Source: Bacillus oleivorans
GTDB lineage: Bacteria > Bacillota > Bacilli > Bacillales > JC228
Length of the DNA stretch: 64,000 nt
Assembly: GCF_900207585.1 (NCBI RefSeq)
Contig: NZ_OAOP01000005.1
Location: forward strand, 124,001-188,000
Reading direction: 5' to 3'
Shown here piece by piece: positions 36,560 through 45,484 of the stretch (the first letter of the stretch is position 1; every line of letters begins with the position of its first letter). A model generated the notes under the pieces. That model did no database searches. It was not told the DNA's origin and saw only the letters and a program-made list of their open reading frames with translations. The position numbers and the translations under genes were made by a program.

Positions 36560-38161
36560 ATGGACAGAGAGAAATTGATTGCGCCAGATCAGTATAATAT
36601 TGTCAGTGAAATTGAGCGTTTTGCGCAAAGTGGAAATCGTCTTGCTTTACTTTTGGAAACAGAAAATGGACAAAAGGGGCAACTAACCTATAAAGAGCTC
36701 ATGGTATCTGCAAGTCAATGGGCATACGTGATGAAAAATGCCGGTCTTGAAAAAGGGGATGCCGTATTAATCATCCTGCCAAAGTCGATTGAAGCTTATA
36801 TCGGGTATGTGGCGGCCTTAAAAGCTGGACTAGTTGTCATCCCTTCATCGGAAATGCTCCGTGCGAAGGATATCGAATACCGTTTAACTCATGGTGATGC
36901 GAAAGCGATTATCGCTTCTTCTTTTTTAGTATCTGAAGTTGAAAAAGTCACAAGTTTGTCTAACTTACATAAATTTGTTGTCGGTGAGTCTGTAAAAAAT
37001 TGGGTTAATATCGCAGAAGAAGCTAAACAGGAGCCTGCCCATTTTAAAACTGCTGACACTAGCCGGGACGATGTTTCATTTTTATCCTATACTTCCGGAA
37101 CAACTGGTAATCCAAAAGGTGTGATTCATACCCATGGATGGGGATACGCACATTTACGAACAGCTGCAGAAAATTGGCTAGCTGTCAAAGAAGGCGATAC
37201 GGTTTGGGCAACAGCTGGTCCTGGCTGGCAAAAGTGGATTTGGAGCCCATTTTTATCGGTACTGGGAATGGGAGCCACTGGCTTTGTTTATCAAGGTAAA
37301 TTTGAACCTGAGAAGTATTTGCAATTGTTAGACCAGTATAAAATCAGTGTATTATGCTGTACCCCGACTGAGTATCGCTTAATGGCAAAGGTCAATCATT
37401 TAGAAAAATATAAGCTATCCAGTCTCCATAGTGCAGTTTCTGCTGGCGAACCGTTAAACAGAGAAGTTATTGATACATTCCAACAGTATTTTAATATCGA
37501 GGTCCGAGACGGATACGGCCAAACTGAAAATACCCTGCTGCTGGGAGTCATGAAGGGAATGAAGCTAAAACCAGGTTCAATGGGAAAACCTACTCCTGGG
37601 AATCGTGTCGCGATTATTAATGATGAGGGGATTCTATGCCCGCCGGGTGAAGTCGGCGATATCGCTGTCCACATTGAATCTCCAGCTCTATTTAAAAATT
37701 ATTACAAAGATCCTGAACGAACAGCGAAGCAATTTAGAGGTGATTATTATGTAACGGGAGATAAAGCGCGCATGGATGACGAAGGCTATTTTTGGTTCGA
37801 AGGCCGCGGTGATGATATGATTATTAGTTCAGGTTATACCATTGGTCCTTTTGAAGTGGAAGATGCTCTTGTCAAACATCCAAAAGTGAAAGAATGTGCA
37901 GTGGTTGCAAGTCCAGATGAAATCCGCGGCAGCGTAGTTAAGGCTTTTGTGGTGTTGAAGGGAGATATTCCCGAAAATCCGGCTGAGTTATCGAAGGAAT
38001 TACAGGAATATGTGAAAGCCCATACTGCCCCTTATAAATATCCAAGGAAAATCGAATATGTTTCTGATTTGCCAAAGACAACATCCGGTAAGATCAGAAG
38101 AGTCGAGTTAAGACAAAAAGAACTGGTAGCTTTGCAAAACTCATCCGGTTCTGTAAAATAA
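36560..38161 (+). CDS. ytcI: Acyl-CoA synthetase of the acetyl-CoA synthetase type (YtcI-like)
   Basis: ANL-superfamily ligase that activates a short carboxylic acid through acyl-AMP. It has 533 residues with YTSGTTGNPKG (about 178-188), DGYGQTEN (about 315-322), YYVTGDKARMDDEGYFWFEGR and the C-terminal PKTTSGKIRR lysine loop. The residues in the acyl pocket differ from AcsA (for example GPGWQKWIWSPF), so the substrate is probably larger than acetate; this is inferred. AAAGGAGAGGAG lies before the ATG. Same neighbour (amidohydrolase) as ytcI-ytcJ in B. subtilis. TATAAT at about 36520 may be its -10 box. Confidence 0.85.
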   Translation: MDREKLIAPDQYNIVSEIERFAQSGNRLALLLETENGQKGQLTYKELMVSASQWAYVMKNAGLEKGDAVLIILPKSIEAYIGYVAALKAGLVVIPSSEMLRAKDIEYRLTHGDAKAIIASSFLVSEVEKVTSLSNLHKFVVGESVKNWVNIAEEAKQEPAHFKTADTSRDDVSFLSYTSGTTGNPKGVIHTHGWGYAHLRTAAENWLAVKEGDTVWATAGPGWQKWIWSPFLSVLGMGATGFVYQGKFEPEKYLQLLDQYKISVLCCTPTEYRLMAKVNHLEKYKLSSLHSAVSAGEPLNREVIDTFQQYFNIEVRDGYGQTENTLLLGVMKGMKLKPGSMGKPTPGNRVAIINDEGILCPPGEVGDIAVHIESPALFKNYYKDPERTAKQFRGDYYVTGDKARMDDEGYFWFEGRGDDMIISSGYTIGPFEVEDALVKHPKVKECAVVASPDEIRGSVVKAFVVLKGDIPENPAELSKELQEYVKAHTAPYKYPRKIEYVSDLPKTTSGKIRRVELRQKELVALQNSSGSVK

Positions 38162-38167
38162 AGATGT

Positions 38168-38193
38168 GGCAGCCTTTTCGCTGCCTATTTTTT
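38168..38193 (+). terminator. Terminator of ytcI
   Basis: GGCAGC and GCTGCC pair around CTTTTC and are followed by a run of eight Ts broken by one A. Confidence 0.8.
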
Positions 38194-38320
38194 TATACTT
38201 TAAGAAAGTATAAAATTTTAGCAAAGTAGCAAATTCGACGCAGCTAAAATTTTTAGGAATAAAGTATAAGTGCAACTAGGAGATTGCCGGCGCCTAAAGG
38301 CTTGGCGCTAGCCAAGTTTT
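38194..38320. repeat. Structured intergenic repeat element
   Basis: TATACTTT/AAAGTATA (38194-38212), then AAAATTTTAGC pairing with GCTAAAATTTT across 20 bases (38213-38251), and a closing AAAGTATA at 38261-38268, make nested inverted repeats. A GC-rich part follows (GATTGCCGGCGCC) with the hairpin CTTGGC-GCTA-GCCAAG (38301-38316) and TTTTC. There is no reading frame. It looks like a mobile or RNA-forming intergenic element of a type I recall as frequent in Bacillaceae. Confidence 0.65.
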
Positions 38321-38372
38321 CTTTATGATAATGTTAATAATTGGATTTCGATAGATTGAAGGAGAATGAAAG

Positions 38373-39992
38373 ATGGGGACACTTTGGTACGGTGGGTCTA
38401 TTTATACACTTCGTAATGAGGGGGAAACAGTTGAGGCTGTTTTTACAAAGAACGGAAAGATTGCAGACATCGGACGATTAGCTGATTTGAAGAATAACTA
38501 TAGAGCTGAGATTGAAAAAGAATTTGATTTACAGGGGTCCATGATGGTGCCAGGTCTCGTAGATAGCCATATGCATCTGATTGGTTATGGGGAATCCCTG
38601 CTTCGCTTGGATTTGACGACCTTGCGTTCGAAACAGGAATTGTTAGATCAGGTTAGAATGAGGGCGGAAACAGCAAGAAAAGGGGAATGGATTGTTGGAG
38701 AAGGCTGGGATGAAAACAATTGGGAACGTATCGAGATTCCAACTGCCCAAGAGCTAAGTGAAGTAGCTCCCTCCAACCCAGTTCTTTTAAAAAGAACTTG
38801 CAGACATGCGATTATTGTTAATCATGAAGCACTTAAACTGGCTAATATTGATAACCAAACACCTAATCCTCCCGGGGGCATTATTGAAAGGAACGAAAAT
38901 GGCGAAATAACAGGCTACCTAAAGGATCAAGCCCAAGAATTAGTATATAAAGTGCAGCCGAAAGTCGATGGAACTTATTTAGAGAACGCTCTGACAACTG
39001 CGATTCAAAGTGCCTGGAGGCTAGGATTAACAGGCGGACATACAGAAGATTTAAGTTATTATGGTGATTTCTTGACTACTTACGCTTCCTTTGAAAATGT
39101 CATCCTAAAAAATCACATGCCTTTCCGAGCTCATCTTTTGATCCATCATACTGTAATCGACGAGTGGAAGCAAAATAGATTTGATCAGCCAAGAGAGAAT
39201 CCTTTTATTCAATTCGGGGCGATGAAAATTTTTGCTGATGGTGCTCTTGGCGGCAGAACGGCATTACTCAGTCAGCCTTATGCAGATGAATCAACAACAA
39301 ATGGGGTTGCGATTCACTCTAAGGAAGAGCTGCTTCAATTGGTTCAAAAGGCGAGGTCGTATCAGCTGCCAGTAGCGGTCCATGCAATCGGGGACTTGGC
39401 TTTTGAATATGTCATTGAGGCGATTGAAAAAAGTCCAACACCAGCGGGAAGAAGAGATCGTTTGATTCATGCGCAGATTTTAAGAAAGGAATTAGTTGAA
39501 AGAAGCAAAAAATTAACCGTTATCTTTGATATTCAGCCGCGCTTCGTTGCGTCCGATTTTCCTTGGGTGCTTGAAAGAGTAGGGGATAAGAACTATGATT
39601 ATCTTTACGCTTGGAAGTCTTTGCTGCAGGATGGGATTGCTTTGGCAGGAGGTTCCGATGCACCGATCGAACCGATTGATCCATTATTAGGCATCCATGC
39701 GGCTGTTACACGTACGAAGCCTGATGATGCAAATCAGCAGGTGTTTAACCCAGAACAGTGTTTATCGATGTATGAGGCTCTATCTTTATTCACCAGGGGA
39801 TCAGCATTTGCAGAAAATAAAGAATTAGAGTATGGGACAATCGAATCAGGGAAAAGAGCAGACTTCACTATATTTAGTCATGATTTATTTCAAATTAATC
39901 ATGAGCATATTTTAGATACAAAAGTAGCAGCTACTGTTATCAATGAAAACCCTGTCTACATCAATGAGGAAGGCCCTATCAGGTTTGGCTGA
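38373..39992 (+). CDS. ytcJ: Metal-dependent amidohydrolase YtcJ
   Basis: Amidohydrolase_3-family hydrolase (N-substituted formamide deformylase-like) of 539 residues; the natural substrate is unknown. It has a small beta-sandwich made from both ends (about 1-60 and 480-539) around a metal-dependent barrel, with GLVDSHMHL (about 61-69), FADGALGGRTALL (about 287-299), HAIGD (about 335-339), HAQ (about 365) and GGSDAPIEP (about 427-435). GAAGGAG precedes the ATG. It is separated from ytcI by the repeat element, so it may have its own promoter. Confidence 0.9.
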   Translation: MGTLWYGGSIYTLRNEGETVEAVFTKNGKIADIGRLADLKNNYRAEIEKEFDLQGSMMVPGLVDSHMHLIGYGESLLRLDLTTLRSKQELLDQVRMRAETARKGEWIVGEGWDENNWERIEIPTAQELSEVAPSNPVLLKRTCRHAIIVNHEALKLANIDNQTPNPPGGIIERNENGEITGYLKDQAQELVYKVQPKVDGTYLENALTTAIQSAWRLGLTGGHTEDLSYYGDFLTTYASFENVILKNHMPFRAHLLIHHTVIDEWKQNRFDQPRENPFIQFGAMKIFADGALGGRTALLSQPYADESTTNGVAIHSKEELLQLVQKARSYQLPVAVHAIGDLAFEYVIEAIEKSPTPAGRRDRLIHAQILRKELVERSKKLTVIFDIQPRFVASDFPWVLERVGDKNYDYLYAWKSLLQDGIALAGGSDAPIEPIDPLLGIHAAVTRTKPDDANQQVFNPEQCLSMYEALSLFTRGSAFAENKELEYGTIESGKRADFTIFSHDLFQINHEHILDTKVAATVINENPVYINEEGPIRFG

Positions 39993-40070
39993 AAAATATA
40001 GTTGAAATTAAAATAGTGCCTCCCCTATAATTATATTATTTCGAGAATAGAAGGAATTGAGGGGACTAAG

Positions 40071-41000
40071 GTGAATCAAGAAGAAAAGAAAGGGATTATT
40101 TATGCTGCGAGTTCCTATGTGTTGTGGGGATTTCTCCCCCTTTATTGGAAATGGCTGGACCATGTAGGATCCTATGAAATCCTAGCACATCGGATCATCT
40201 GGTCCTTTTTCTTTATGGTTGCATTTTTAGCCGTGACAAATGGTTTTTATAAAATCAGGCAAACGTTCTCTTATCTATGGGAGGATAAAAAAAGAATTGC
40301 AGCTTTAGTTTCAGTATCAGCGCTCATTACGTTTAATTGGCTCTTATTTATTTATGCGATAAACAGCGATCACATTGTCCAGTCGAGTCTGGGCTATTAT
40401 ATTAATCCGCTCGTCAGCGTCTTGCTTGGAATTGTTTTTCTAAAAGAAACACTAAAAAAATTAGAGATTTTTTCTTTATTGTTGGCCCTTACTGGAGTTT
40501 TAATTATGACGGTTTCCTATGGACATATTCCGTGGCTAGCGTTAGGGTTAGCATTTAGTTTTGCCATATACGGTTTATTAAAGAAAGTGGTGAAACTAGA
40601 AGCTTCCGTAGGTCTCATGCTTGAAACTTTCATTACGTTACCGTTTGCCTTAATTTTTGTTATCTGGCTTTCTTCCGGGCAGCAATCTTCTTTTTTACAG
40701 GTAGATCTGTTCACAACGATTCTAATGATTGGTTCAGGGGCAGTCACGGCAATCCCGCTGCTTTGGTTTGCGATTGGGGCGCAGAGAATCCCTCTTAACC
40801 TAGTAGGATTTTTACAATACATCGCCCCTTCTCTCATGTTATTAATTGGAATCTTTATGTATAATGAGCCATTTACAGTAACGGACCAGCTTGGATTTGC
40901 CTTTATTTGGAGTGCGCTTATCTTATTTACATTTTCAAAAATGAAAAAACCTGATGTCAGAAATCGTTTTAAGGAAAAAGAACAACAGCTTCATGTATAG
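40071..41000 (+). CDS. rarD: RarD-type EamA transporter
   Basis: Ten-helix DMT-superfamily inner-membrane protein of 309 residues made of two EamA repeats (about 6-145 and 152-295). RarD hallmarks are AASSYVLWGFLPLYWK at the start, HRIIWS (about 41-46), NWLLFIYAI, and SLGYYINPL (about 106-114). The transported compound is not known; the E. coli relative was linked to chloramphenicol tolerance. It starts with GTG 40071 behind GAGGGG. It ends at a terminator and is likely monocistronic. Confidence 0.9.
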   Translation: MNQEEKKGIIYAASSYVLWGFLPLYWKWLDHVGSYEILAHRIIWSFFFMVAFLAVTNGFYKIRQTFSYLWEDKKRIAALVSVSALITFNWLLFIYAINSDHIVQSSLGYYINPLVSVLLGIVFLKETLKKLEIFSLLLALTGVLIMTVSYGHIPWLALGLAFSFAIYGLLKKVVKLEASVGLMLETFITLPFALIFVIWLSSGQQSSFLQVDLFTTILMIGSGAVTAIPLLWFAIGAQRIPLNLVGFLQYIAPSLMLLIGIFMYNEPFTVTDQLGFAFIWSALILFTFSKMKKPDVRNRFKEKEQQLHV

Positions 41001-41008
41001 GAATGAAG

Positions 41009-41034
41009 GCTCTGTCTCCAGACAGGGCTTTTTT
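41009..41034 (+). terminator. Terminator of rarD
   Basis: GCTCTGTC and GACAGGGC pair (one G-T pair) around TCCA and are followed by six Ts. Confidence 0.88.
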
Positions 41035-41088
41035 GTTTAAAAACCAGAGAAATGGACGATACTGTTAAGCTGAAAGGTAGTGAAAACG

Positions 41089-41790
41089 GTGATATGGGTA
41101 GGCTTAATTGTTGGAGTCCTTATTTTATTCCTAATAATTCTTATTTTCACAAGAATAACGGTCGAAATTGATTTTTATCATGGCAATGACAATGATCATT
41201 TAAAGATTAAATTTTTTGCCTGGTTTAGACTGATTCGCTATACAATCGATGTGCCGATGGTGAAAATAGATAAGGATTCTCCAGCATTAGTTTTAAAAGA
41301 GGAAATAAAACCAGGAAAAAAAGAAGAAACGAAGAAGGAGAAGAAGCGGCGTGTAACCCCCGCTACTATCATTCAAAGCTTAAAAAATGTAAAAGAATTA
41401 ATGACCCATATTATTCATTTTCACAAGATTATAAAGAATTTTCTTAAAAAGATTCAGATAAAAAAATTGGATTGGCACACTACAGTAGGAATCGGTGATG
41501 CAAGCTATACCGGTGTTTTAACAGGGATTATTTGGACCTTAAAAGGATCTATTCTCGGGGTGATCAGTAAAAATATGAAACTTAAAGTTAAGCCCAATAT
41601 CATGGTTACCCCACAATTTCAACAAGTGATTTCGGGTATGTCATTTCAATGTATGATACAGTTTTGGATCGGGCATGCTTTAATAGTAGGAATAAAAATG
41701 TTGGCTTTATGGCGTGGAGGAATGCCAAAATTTCAAACCGATCCTTCAGCAAAAGCAACGAATCATTCAAAAGAAAAATCACTATTATAG
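41089..41790 (+). CDS. ytfI: DUF2953 membrane protein YtfI
   Basis: Sporulation-associated protein of unknown function, here about 233 residues. An N-terminal membrane helix (about 2-22), a basic middle (PGKKEETKKEKKRR, about 83-96) and an amphipathic conserved part (LDWHTTVGIGDASYTG) are seen. A second hydrophobic stretch near the end may be a membrane helix. The start is uncertain: AAAGGT lies ten bases before GTG 41089 but only one base before GTG 41080. It sits 12 bases before ytfJ, forming the pair known in B. subtilis. Confidence 0.83.
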   Translation: MIWVGLIVGVLILFLIILIFTRITVEIDFYHGNDNDHLKIKFFAWFRLIRYTIDVPMVKIDKDSPALVLKEEIKPGKKEETKKEKKRRVTPATIIQSLKNVKELMTHIIHFHKIIKNFLKKIQIKKLDWHTTVGIGDASYTGVLTGIIWTLKGSILGVISKNMKLKVKPNIMVTPQFQQVISGMSFQCMIQFWIGHALIVGIKMLALWRGGMPKFQTDPSAKATNHSKEKSLL

Positions 41791-41802
41791 GAGGCTACCA
41801 CT

Positions 41803-42249
41803 GTGTCTGAGCATCCAATACAAGGTTTAATGACGACGGCTATGGAAAACTTAAAAGAAATGATCGACGTAAATACGATTATTGGGGACCCTGTTGAAAC
41901 TCCAGATGGCGGTGTTATTTTAACGGTTTCAAAGGTTGGTTTCGGGTTTGCGGCAGGAGGCAGTGAGTTTGTATTAGATGGGCAATCCAATAATCAAAGC
42001 GGGGATCAATCGGCGAAACATCCATTTGGTGGAGGCAGCGGGGGTGGAGTATCAATAACACCTATTGCATTTTTGATTGTAAATCAGCACGGTGTTAAAA
42101 TGCTTCACTTAGATGAAAACACTCATCTGCTTGAAAAAATACTAGATCTAGCTCCTGGAGCAGTAGAAAAAGTCCAACAAATGCTTTCTAAAAATAATAA
42201 TCAAAGCGGAAATGATAAGAATAAATCTAATAGTGATGACCTGATATAG
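41803..42249 (+). CDS. ytfJ: Sporulation protein YtfJ (GerW family)
   Basis: A 148-residue GerW/YtfJ-family protein made in the forespore in B. subtilis and linked to spore germination. It has the family core IIGDPVETPDGGVILTVSKV (about 26-45), GFGFAAGGSEF, a glycine-rich loop and ITPIAFLIVNQHGVKML. The tail is Asn/Ser/Lys-rich. It starts with GTG 41803 behind AGGAGG, directly after ytfI, and is the last gene of the pair. Confidence 0.93.
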   Translation: MSEHPIQGLMTTAMENLKEMIDVNTIIGDPVETPDGGVILTVSKVGFGFAAGGSEFVLDGQSNNQSGDQSAKHPFGGGSGGGVSITPIAFLIVNQHGVKMLHLDENTHLLEKILDLAPGAVEKVQQMLSKNNNQSGNDKNKSNSDDLI

Positions 42250-42298
42250 AAATAAAAAATAACCAAAGCGGATTGCAATAACATTCATTTCTAGAAAG

Positions 42299-42329
42299 CT
42301 CATTTCAGTTTAATGAAATGAGTTTTTTT
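42299..42329 (+). terminator. Terminator of ytfIJ
   Basis: CTCATTTCA and TGAAATGAG pair perfectly around a six-base loop and are followed by seven Ts. Confidence 0.92.
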
Positions 42330-42398
42330 CTGTTAGTTCTAAGGAAATAAAAGACTTGAAATCGCCTGGAGATATGGACATGATGATAACCGCTTTTC

Positions 42399-42428
42399 TT
42401 TACAAACAGGTATGAGCGAGGTTATGAT
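42399..42428 (+). promoter_or_regulatory. Sigma-A promoter of tpx
   Basis: TTTACA, an 18-base spacer and TATGAT (each 5/6 of consensus) lie 33 bases before the tpx ATG. Confidence 0.6.
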
Positions 42429-42461
42429 GTTACTATCAAATACATAGGAGGGCTTTGGAAG

Positions 42462-42962
42462 ATGGCTGATGTAACATTTAAAGGTAATCCAGTTACACTT
42501 GTAGGACAGGAAGTAAAAGTGGGTGATTCAGCACCTAATTTTACTGTTTTAGCAAATGACCTCTCTGAAGTAACGCTAGACTCAAGTAAAGGGCAAATCA
42601 GATTAATCAGTGTGGTCCCTTCTCTTGACACCGGTGTTTGTGATGCACAAACGAGAAGATTTAATGAAGAGGCTGCCAATTTAGGAAATGTAAAAGTTTT
42701 AACAATCAGTATGGATCTTCCGTTTGCACAAAAAAGATGGTGCGGTGCTAACGGGATTGAAAATGTTCAAACCTTATCAGATCATCGGGATGCATCTTTC
42801 GGAAAAGCGTATGGTGTATTAATGGAGGAGCTCAGACTGTTGGCGCGTTCTATTTTTGTAGTAGACTCTAACGACAAGGTTACATATGTGGAATACGTAA
42901 GTGAAGGAACAAACCATCCTAACTATGAAGCAGCGATTGAGGCAGTTAAACAAGCAAAATAA
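42462..42962 (+). CDS. tpx: Thiol peroxidase (atypical 2-Cys peroxiredoxin)
   Basis: Reduces hydrogen peroxide and alkyl hydroperoxides with thioredoxin. It has 166 residues of the Tpx subgroup, with the peroxidatic Cys60 in [15 protein letters not shown] and the resolving Cys94 in RWCGANGI. Both positions are those typical of bacterial Tpx. AGGAGGG precedes the ATG. It is a single gene with its own promoter and a terminator at about 42979-43010. Confidence 0.97.
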   Translation: MADVTFKGNPVTLVGQEVKVGDSAPNFTVLANDLSEVTLDSSKGQIRLISVVPSLDTGVCDAQTRRFNEEAANLGNVKVLTISMDLPFAQKRWCGANGIENVQTLSDHRDASFGKAYGVLMEELRLLARSIFVVDSNDKVTYVEYVSEGTNHPNYEAAIEAVKQAK

Positions 42963-42978
42963 CTGAGGAAAGACTATA

Positions 42979-43010
42979 AGACCTCGTTCTTCCGAAACGG
43001 GGTTCTTTTA
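42979..43010 (+). terminator. Terminator of tpx
   Basis: GACCTCGTT and AACGGGGTTC pair with a G-T mismatch around a seven-base loop; a short TCTTTTATT tail follows. Confidence 0.55.
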
Positions 43011-43050
43011 TTGAAGCGGAAGAAGCCTTTCATTGTATAGGAGGAAAAAC

Positions 43051-44049
43051 ATGCTCGGTTCGAAAGTAGAAAATCTGTTTCATGTATTAGACGAGACAAC
43101 GGAGATCTTAATGCAAACCTGTCATTTAACCTACTTAGAAGCTTTAGTTGAAACGGCTGAAAATCTATTTCAAGGAGAAATTTTACAACAGGTAGATGAT
43201 GTTGCAAAAAAGAAAATCGAAAAGCTTTATCAGTCAATCAAGCTTGATATGCTATCTTCAGAGGAAATCCGGAGAGCCTTTCAGCTTGTTACCCTAAAAG
43301 GGATGAGAGATTACGTTCAGCCCCATCACCAAATGACACCTGATTCAATCGGGATCTTGATTAGCGGCTTACTGAGGGAGTTTCTGATCAATGGAAAATT
43401 AAAAACATTTACTTTGCTGGATCCTGCAATTGGGACAGGGAATTTAGTAGCAACCATTCAAAATCAATTATCTGACTATGCGATAGAGGCGTATGGAGTT
43501 GAAGTCGATGATGTATTGCTTAAATTAGCTTATGTACAAGCCAATCTTCAGGCACAGTCGATTCAATTGTATAATCAAGATGCACTAGAGCCTTTATTTA
43601 TTGACCCAGTCGATATTGTTGTCAGCGATTTGCCGGTTGGGTATTATCCGCGGAAAGAGTTTGCGAGCCAGTATGAACTTAATCGTGAAGAAGGGCATGC
43701 CTTTAGTCATTATTTGTTTATTGAGCAAAGTCTAAAACATACAAAGCCTGGAGGACTTTTATTTTTTGTAATCCCGAATCATTTGTTTGAAGGAGAGGAT
43801 GCACCCAAACTTCATGCCTTTCTGAAGGAGCATGCTTTTATTCAAGGCCTGATTCAATTGCCTTTATCTATGTTTAAAAACGAGAGAAACGCTAAGAACC
43901 TTTTTATCCTTAAAAAGAAAATAGAGGGGGAGACTCCTCCTAAAAAGGTATTTATGGCACAAATGCCGAAACTGACAAATAAAAATTCAGTTCAAGATAT
44001 TCTAACACAAATTCGGGCCTGGTTTCGCCAAGAGAACAGAAATAAATAA
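43051..44049 (+). CDS. ytxK: Class I SAM-dependent methyltransferase YtxK
   Basis: A 332-residue adenine-specific-DNA-methylase-like protein; the substrate is unknown. An N-terminal helical part (about 1-100) precedes the SAM-binding fold with LLDPAIGTGNL (about 124-134), an acidic EVDD after strand 2, and the catalytic-type motif DLPVGYYP (about 191-198) in place of NPPY. ATG 43051 follows TAGGAGG; the in-frame TTG at 43033 is rejected. It lies 125 bases upstream of ackA, as in B. subtilis. No specificity domain or restriction partner is nearby, so a role in DNA restriction is unlikely. Confidence 0.9.
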   Translation: MLGSKVENLFHVLDETTEILMQTCHLTYLEALVETAENLFQGEILQQVDDVAKKKIEKLYQSIKLDMLSSEEIRRAFQLVTLKGMRDYVQPHHQMTPDSIGILISGLLREFLINGKLKTFTLLDPAIGTGNLVATIQNQLSDYAIEAYGVEVDDVLLKLAYVQANLQAQSIQLYNQDALEPLFIDPVDIVVSDLPVGYYPRKEFASQYELNREEGHAFSHYLFIEQSLKHTKPGGLLFFVIPNHLFEGEDAPKLHAFLKEHAFIQGLIQLPLSMFKNERNAKNLFILKKKIEGETPPKKVFMAQMPKLTNKNSVQDILTQIRAWFRQENRNK

Positions 44050-44073
44050 GGGCCACTTAACAAAACTTTCTGC

Positions 44074-44102
44074 TTGAAAATCCCCTTTTCCCCTGTTTAA
44101 AT
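44074..44102 (+). promoter_or_regulatory. Probable promoter of ackA
   Basis: TTGAAA, a 17-base spacer and TTAAAT (5/6 and 4/6) lie about 72 bases before the ackA ATG. I searched this stretch for the CcpA cre consensus, known upstream of B. subtilis ackA, and did not see one. Confidence 0.5.
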
Positions 44103-44174
44103 GAGTAAGGAAAGTTTTCAGGTTCGTTTGGACACCATAAGAAAAGCAAAATAATGAGTAGGAGAGTACAAATT

Positions 44175-45365
44175 ATGTCAAATATACTGGCTGTTAATGC
44201 TGGGAGTTCATCATTGAAGTTTCAGCTTTTCCAAATGCCGGAAGAAATTGTAATAACAAAAGGATTAATCGAGCGAATCGGACTTAAAGATTCTATCTTT
44301 ACTATTACCGTAAACGGGGAAAAGGTTAAAAAGATACTTGATATAAAAGACCATGCCCAAGCGGTTGCTCTTCTGTTAGAGCAGCTGACCGGTCAGGGCA
44401 TTATTAAAAGTTTAGATGAAATTAATGGGGTCGGGCATCGAGTTGTTCACGGCGGGGAAATCTTTCATGATTCAGCTACTATTACGGATAAGGTAATTGA
44501 CCAAATTAATCAGCTATCTGAACTGGCTCCTTTGCATAACCCTGCAAATCTTACCGGAATCTTAGCATTCAGAAATGTGCTGCCGAATGTTCCTGCAGTT
44601 GCTGTGTTTGATACTGCATTCCATCAGACTATGCCTGAAAGCTCCTATTTATACAGCTTGCCATACGAATTCTATAAAAAATACGGAATCCGTAAATATG
44701 GCTTTCATGGTACGTCTCATAAATATGTATCTGAAAGAGCATCTGAACTATTAGGACGTCCGATTGAACATTTGAGACTAATTTCCTGCCATTTAGGCAA
44801 TGGCGCAAGCATTGCAGCGATTGAAGGCGGAAAATCTGTTGATACATCAATGGGATTCACACCTTTAGCCGGGGTGGCGATGGGAACCCGTTCTGGAAAT
44901 ATTGATCCTGCCCTAATTCCTTATATTATGGAAAAAACAAATAAAACCGCGGATGAAGTTATCGAAATTTTAAATAAGAAAAGCGGAATGCTCGGTATTT
45001 CTGGGTTTTCCAGCGATCTTCGCGATATTGAAGACGCTACGAAACAAGGAAATGAACGCGCTGAATTAGCACTAGAAGTGTTTGCCAACAGAATTCATAA
45101 ATATATAGGCTCCTATGCCGCACGTATGAATGGTGTGGATGCGATTATTTTTACTGCGGGAATCGGTGAAAATAGTGACGTAATTCGGGCTAGAGTTTTA
45201 AAAGGGTTAGAATTTATGGGTGTCTACTGGGATCCTGCTCTTAATAAAGTTCGGGGTGAGGAAGCTTTTATTAGCTATCCGCATTCACCTGTGAAGGTTC
45301 TTGTTATTCCTACTAACGAAGAAGTTATGATTGCAAGAGATGTCGTACGTTTAATCAATAAGTGA
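44175..45365 (+). CDS. ackA: Acetate kinase
   Basis: Makes acetate and ATP from acetyl phosphate in overflow metabolism. It has 396 residues (395 in B. subtilis). Family motifs are [12 protein letters not shown] (about 7-18), GHRVVHGGE (about 84-92), the catalytic-site [20 protein letters not shown] (about 175-184) and [12 protein letters not shown] 44175 follows GGAGAG ten bases upstream; the in-frame ATG at 44154 would add seven residues and has no ribosome binding site. Together with AcsA in this window it covers both directions of acetate flow. Confidence 0.96.
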   Translation: MSNILAVNAGSSSLKFQLFQMPEEIVITKGLIERIGLKDSIFTITVNGEKVKKILDIKDHAQAVALLLEQLTGQGIIKSLDEINGVGHRVVHGGEIFHDSATITDKVIDQINQLSELAPLHNPANLTGILAFRNVLPNVPAVAVFDTAFHQTMPESSYLYSLPYEFYKKYGIRKYGFHGTSHKYVSERASELLGRPIEHLRLISCHLGNGASIAAIEGGKSVDTSMGFTPLAGVAMGTRSGNIDPALIPYIMEKTNKTADEVIEILNKKSGMLGISGFSSDLRDIEDATKQGNERAELALEVFANRIHKYIGSYAARMNGVDAIIFTAGIGENSDVIRARVLKGLEFMGVYWDPALNKVRGEEAFISYPHSPVKVLVIPTNEEVMIARDVVRLINK

Positions 45366-45375
45366 AGGAAGCGAA

Positions 45376-45411
45376 AGGTCAGTCCTCTCGGGGCTGACCT
45401 ATTTATTTTGA
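45376..45411 (+). terminator. Terminator of ackA
   Basis: AGGTCAGTCC and GGGCTGACCT pair around a short loop and are followed by ATTTATTTT. Confidence 0.82.
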
Positions 45412-45484
45412 TCAGAGCATAAGCCTCTCCCCTTCTTAAACTGTGTTATACTTTTGTTTAAGGAATCGGAGTGGAGGGATTGTT

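Noticed and set aside
43051-44049. DNA modification methyltransferase of a restriction system
   Set aside because: Although YtxK looks like an adenine methylase, no specificity or nuclease gene is near and the locus is the conserved ytxK-ackA pair.
43950-44174. CcpA cre site before ackA
   Set aside because: I looked for the TGNAANCGNNNNCA form known upstream of B. subtilis ackA and found no acceptable match.
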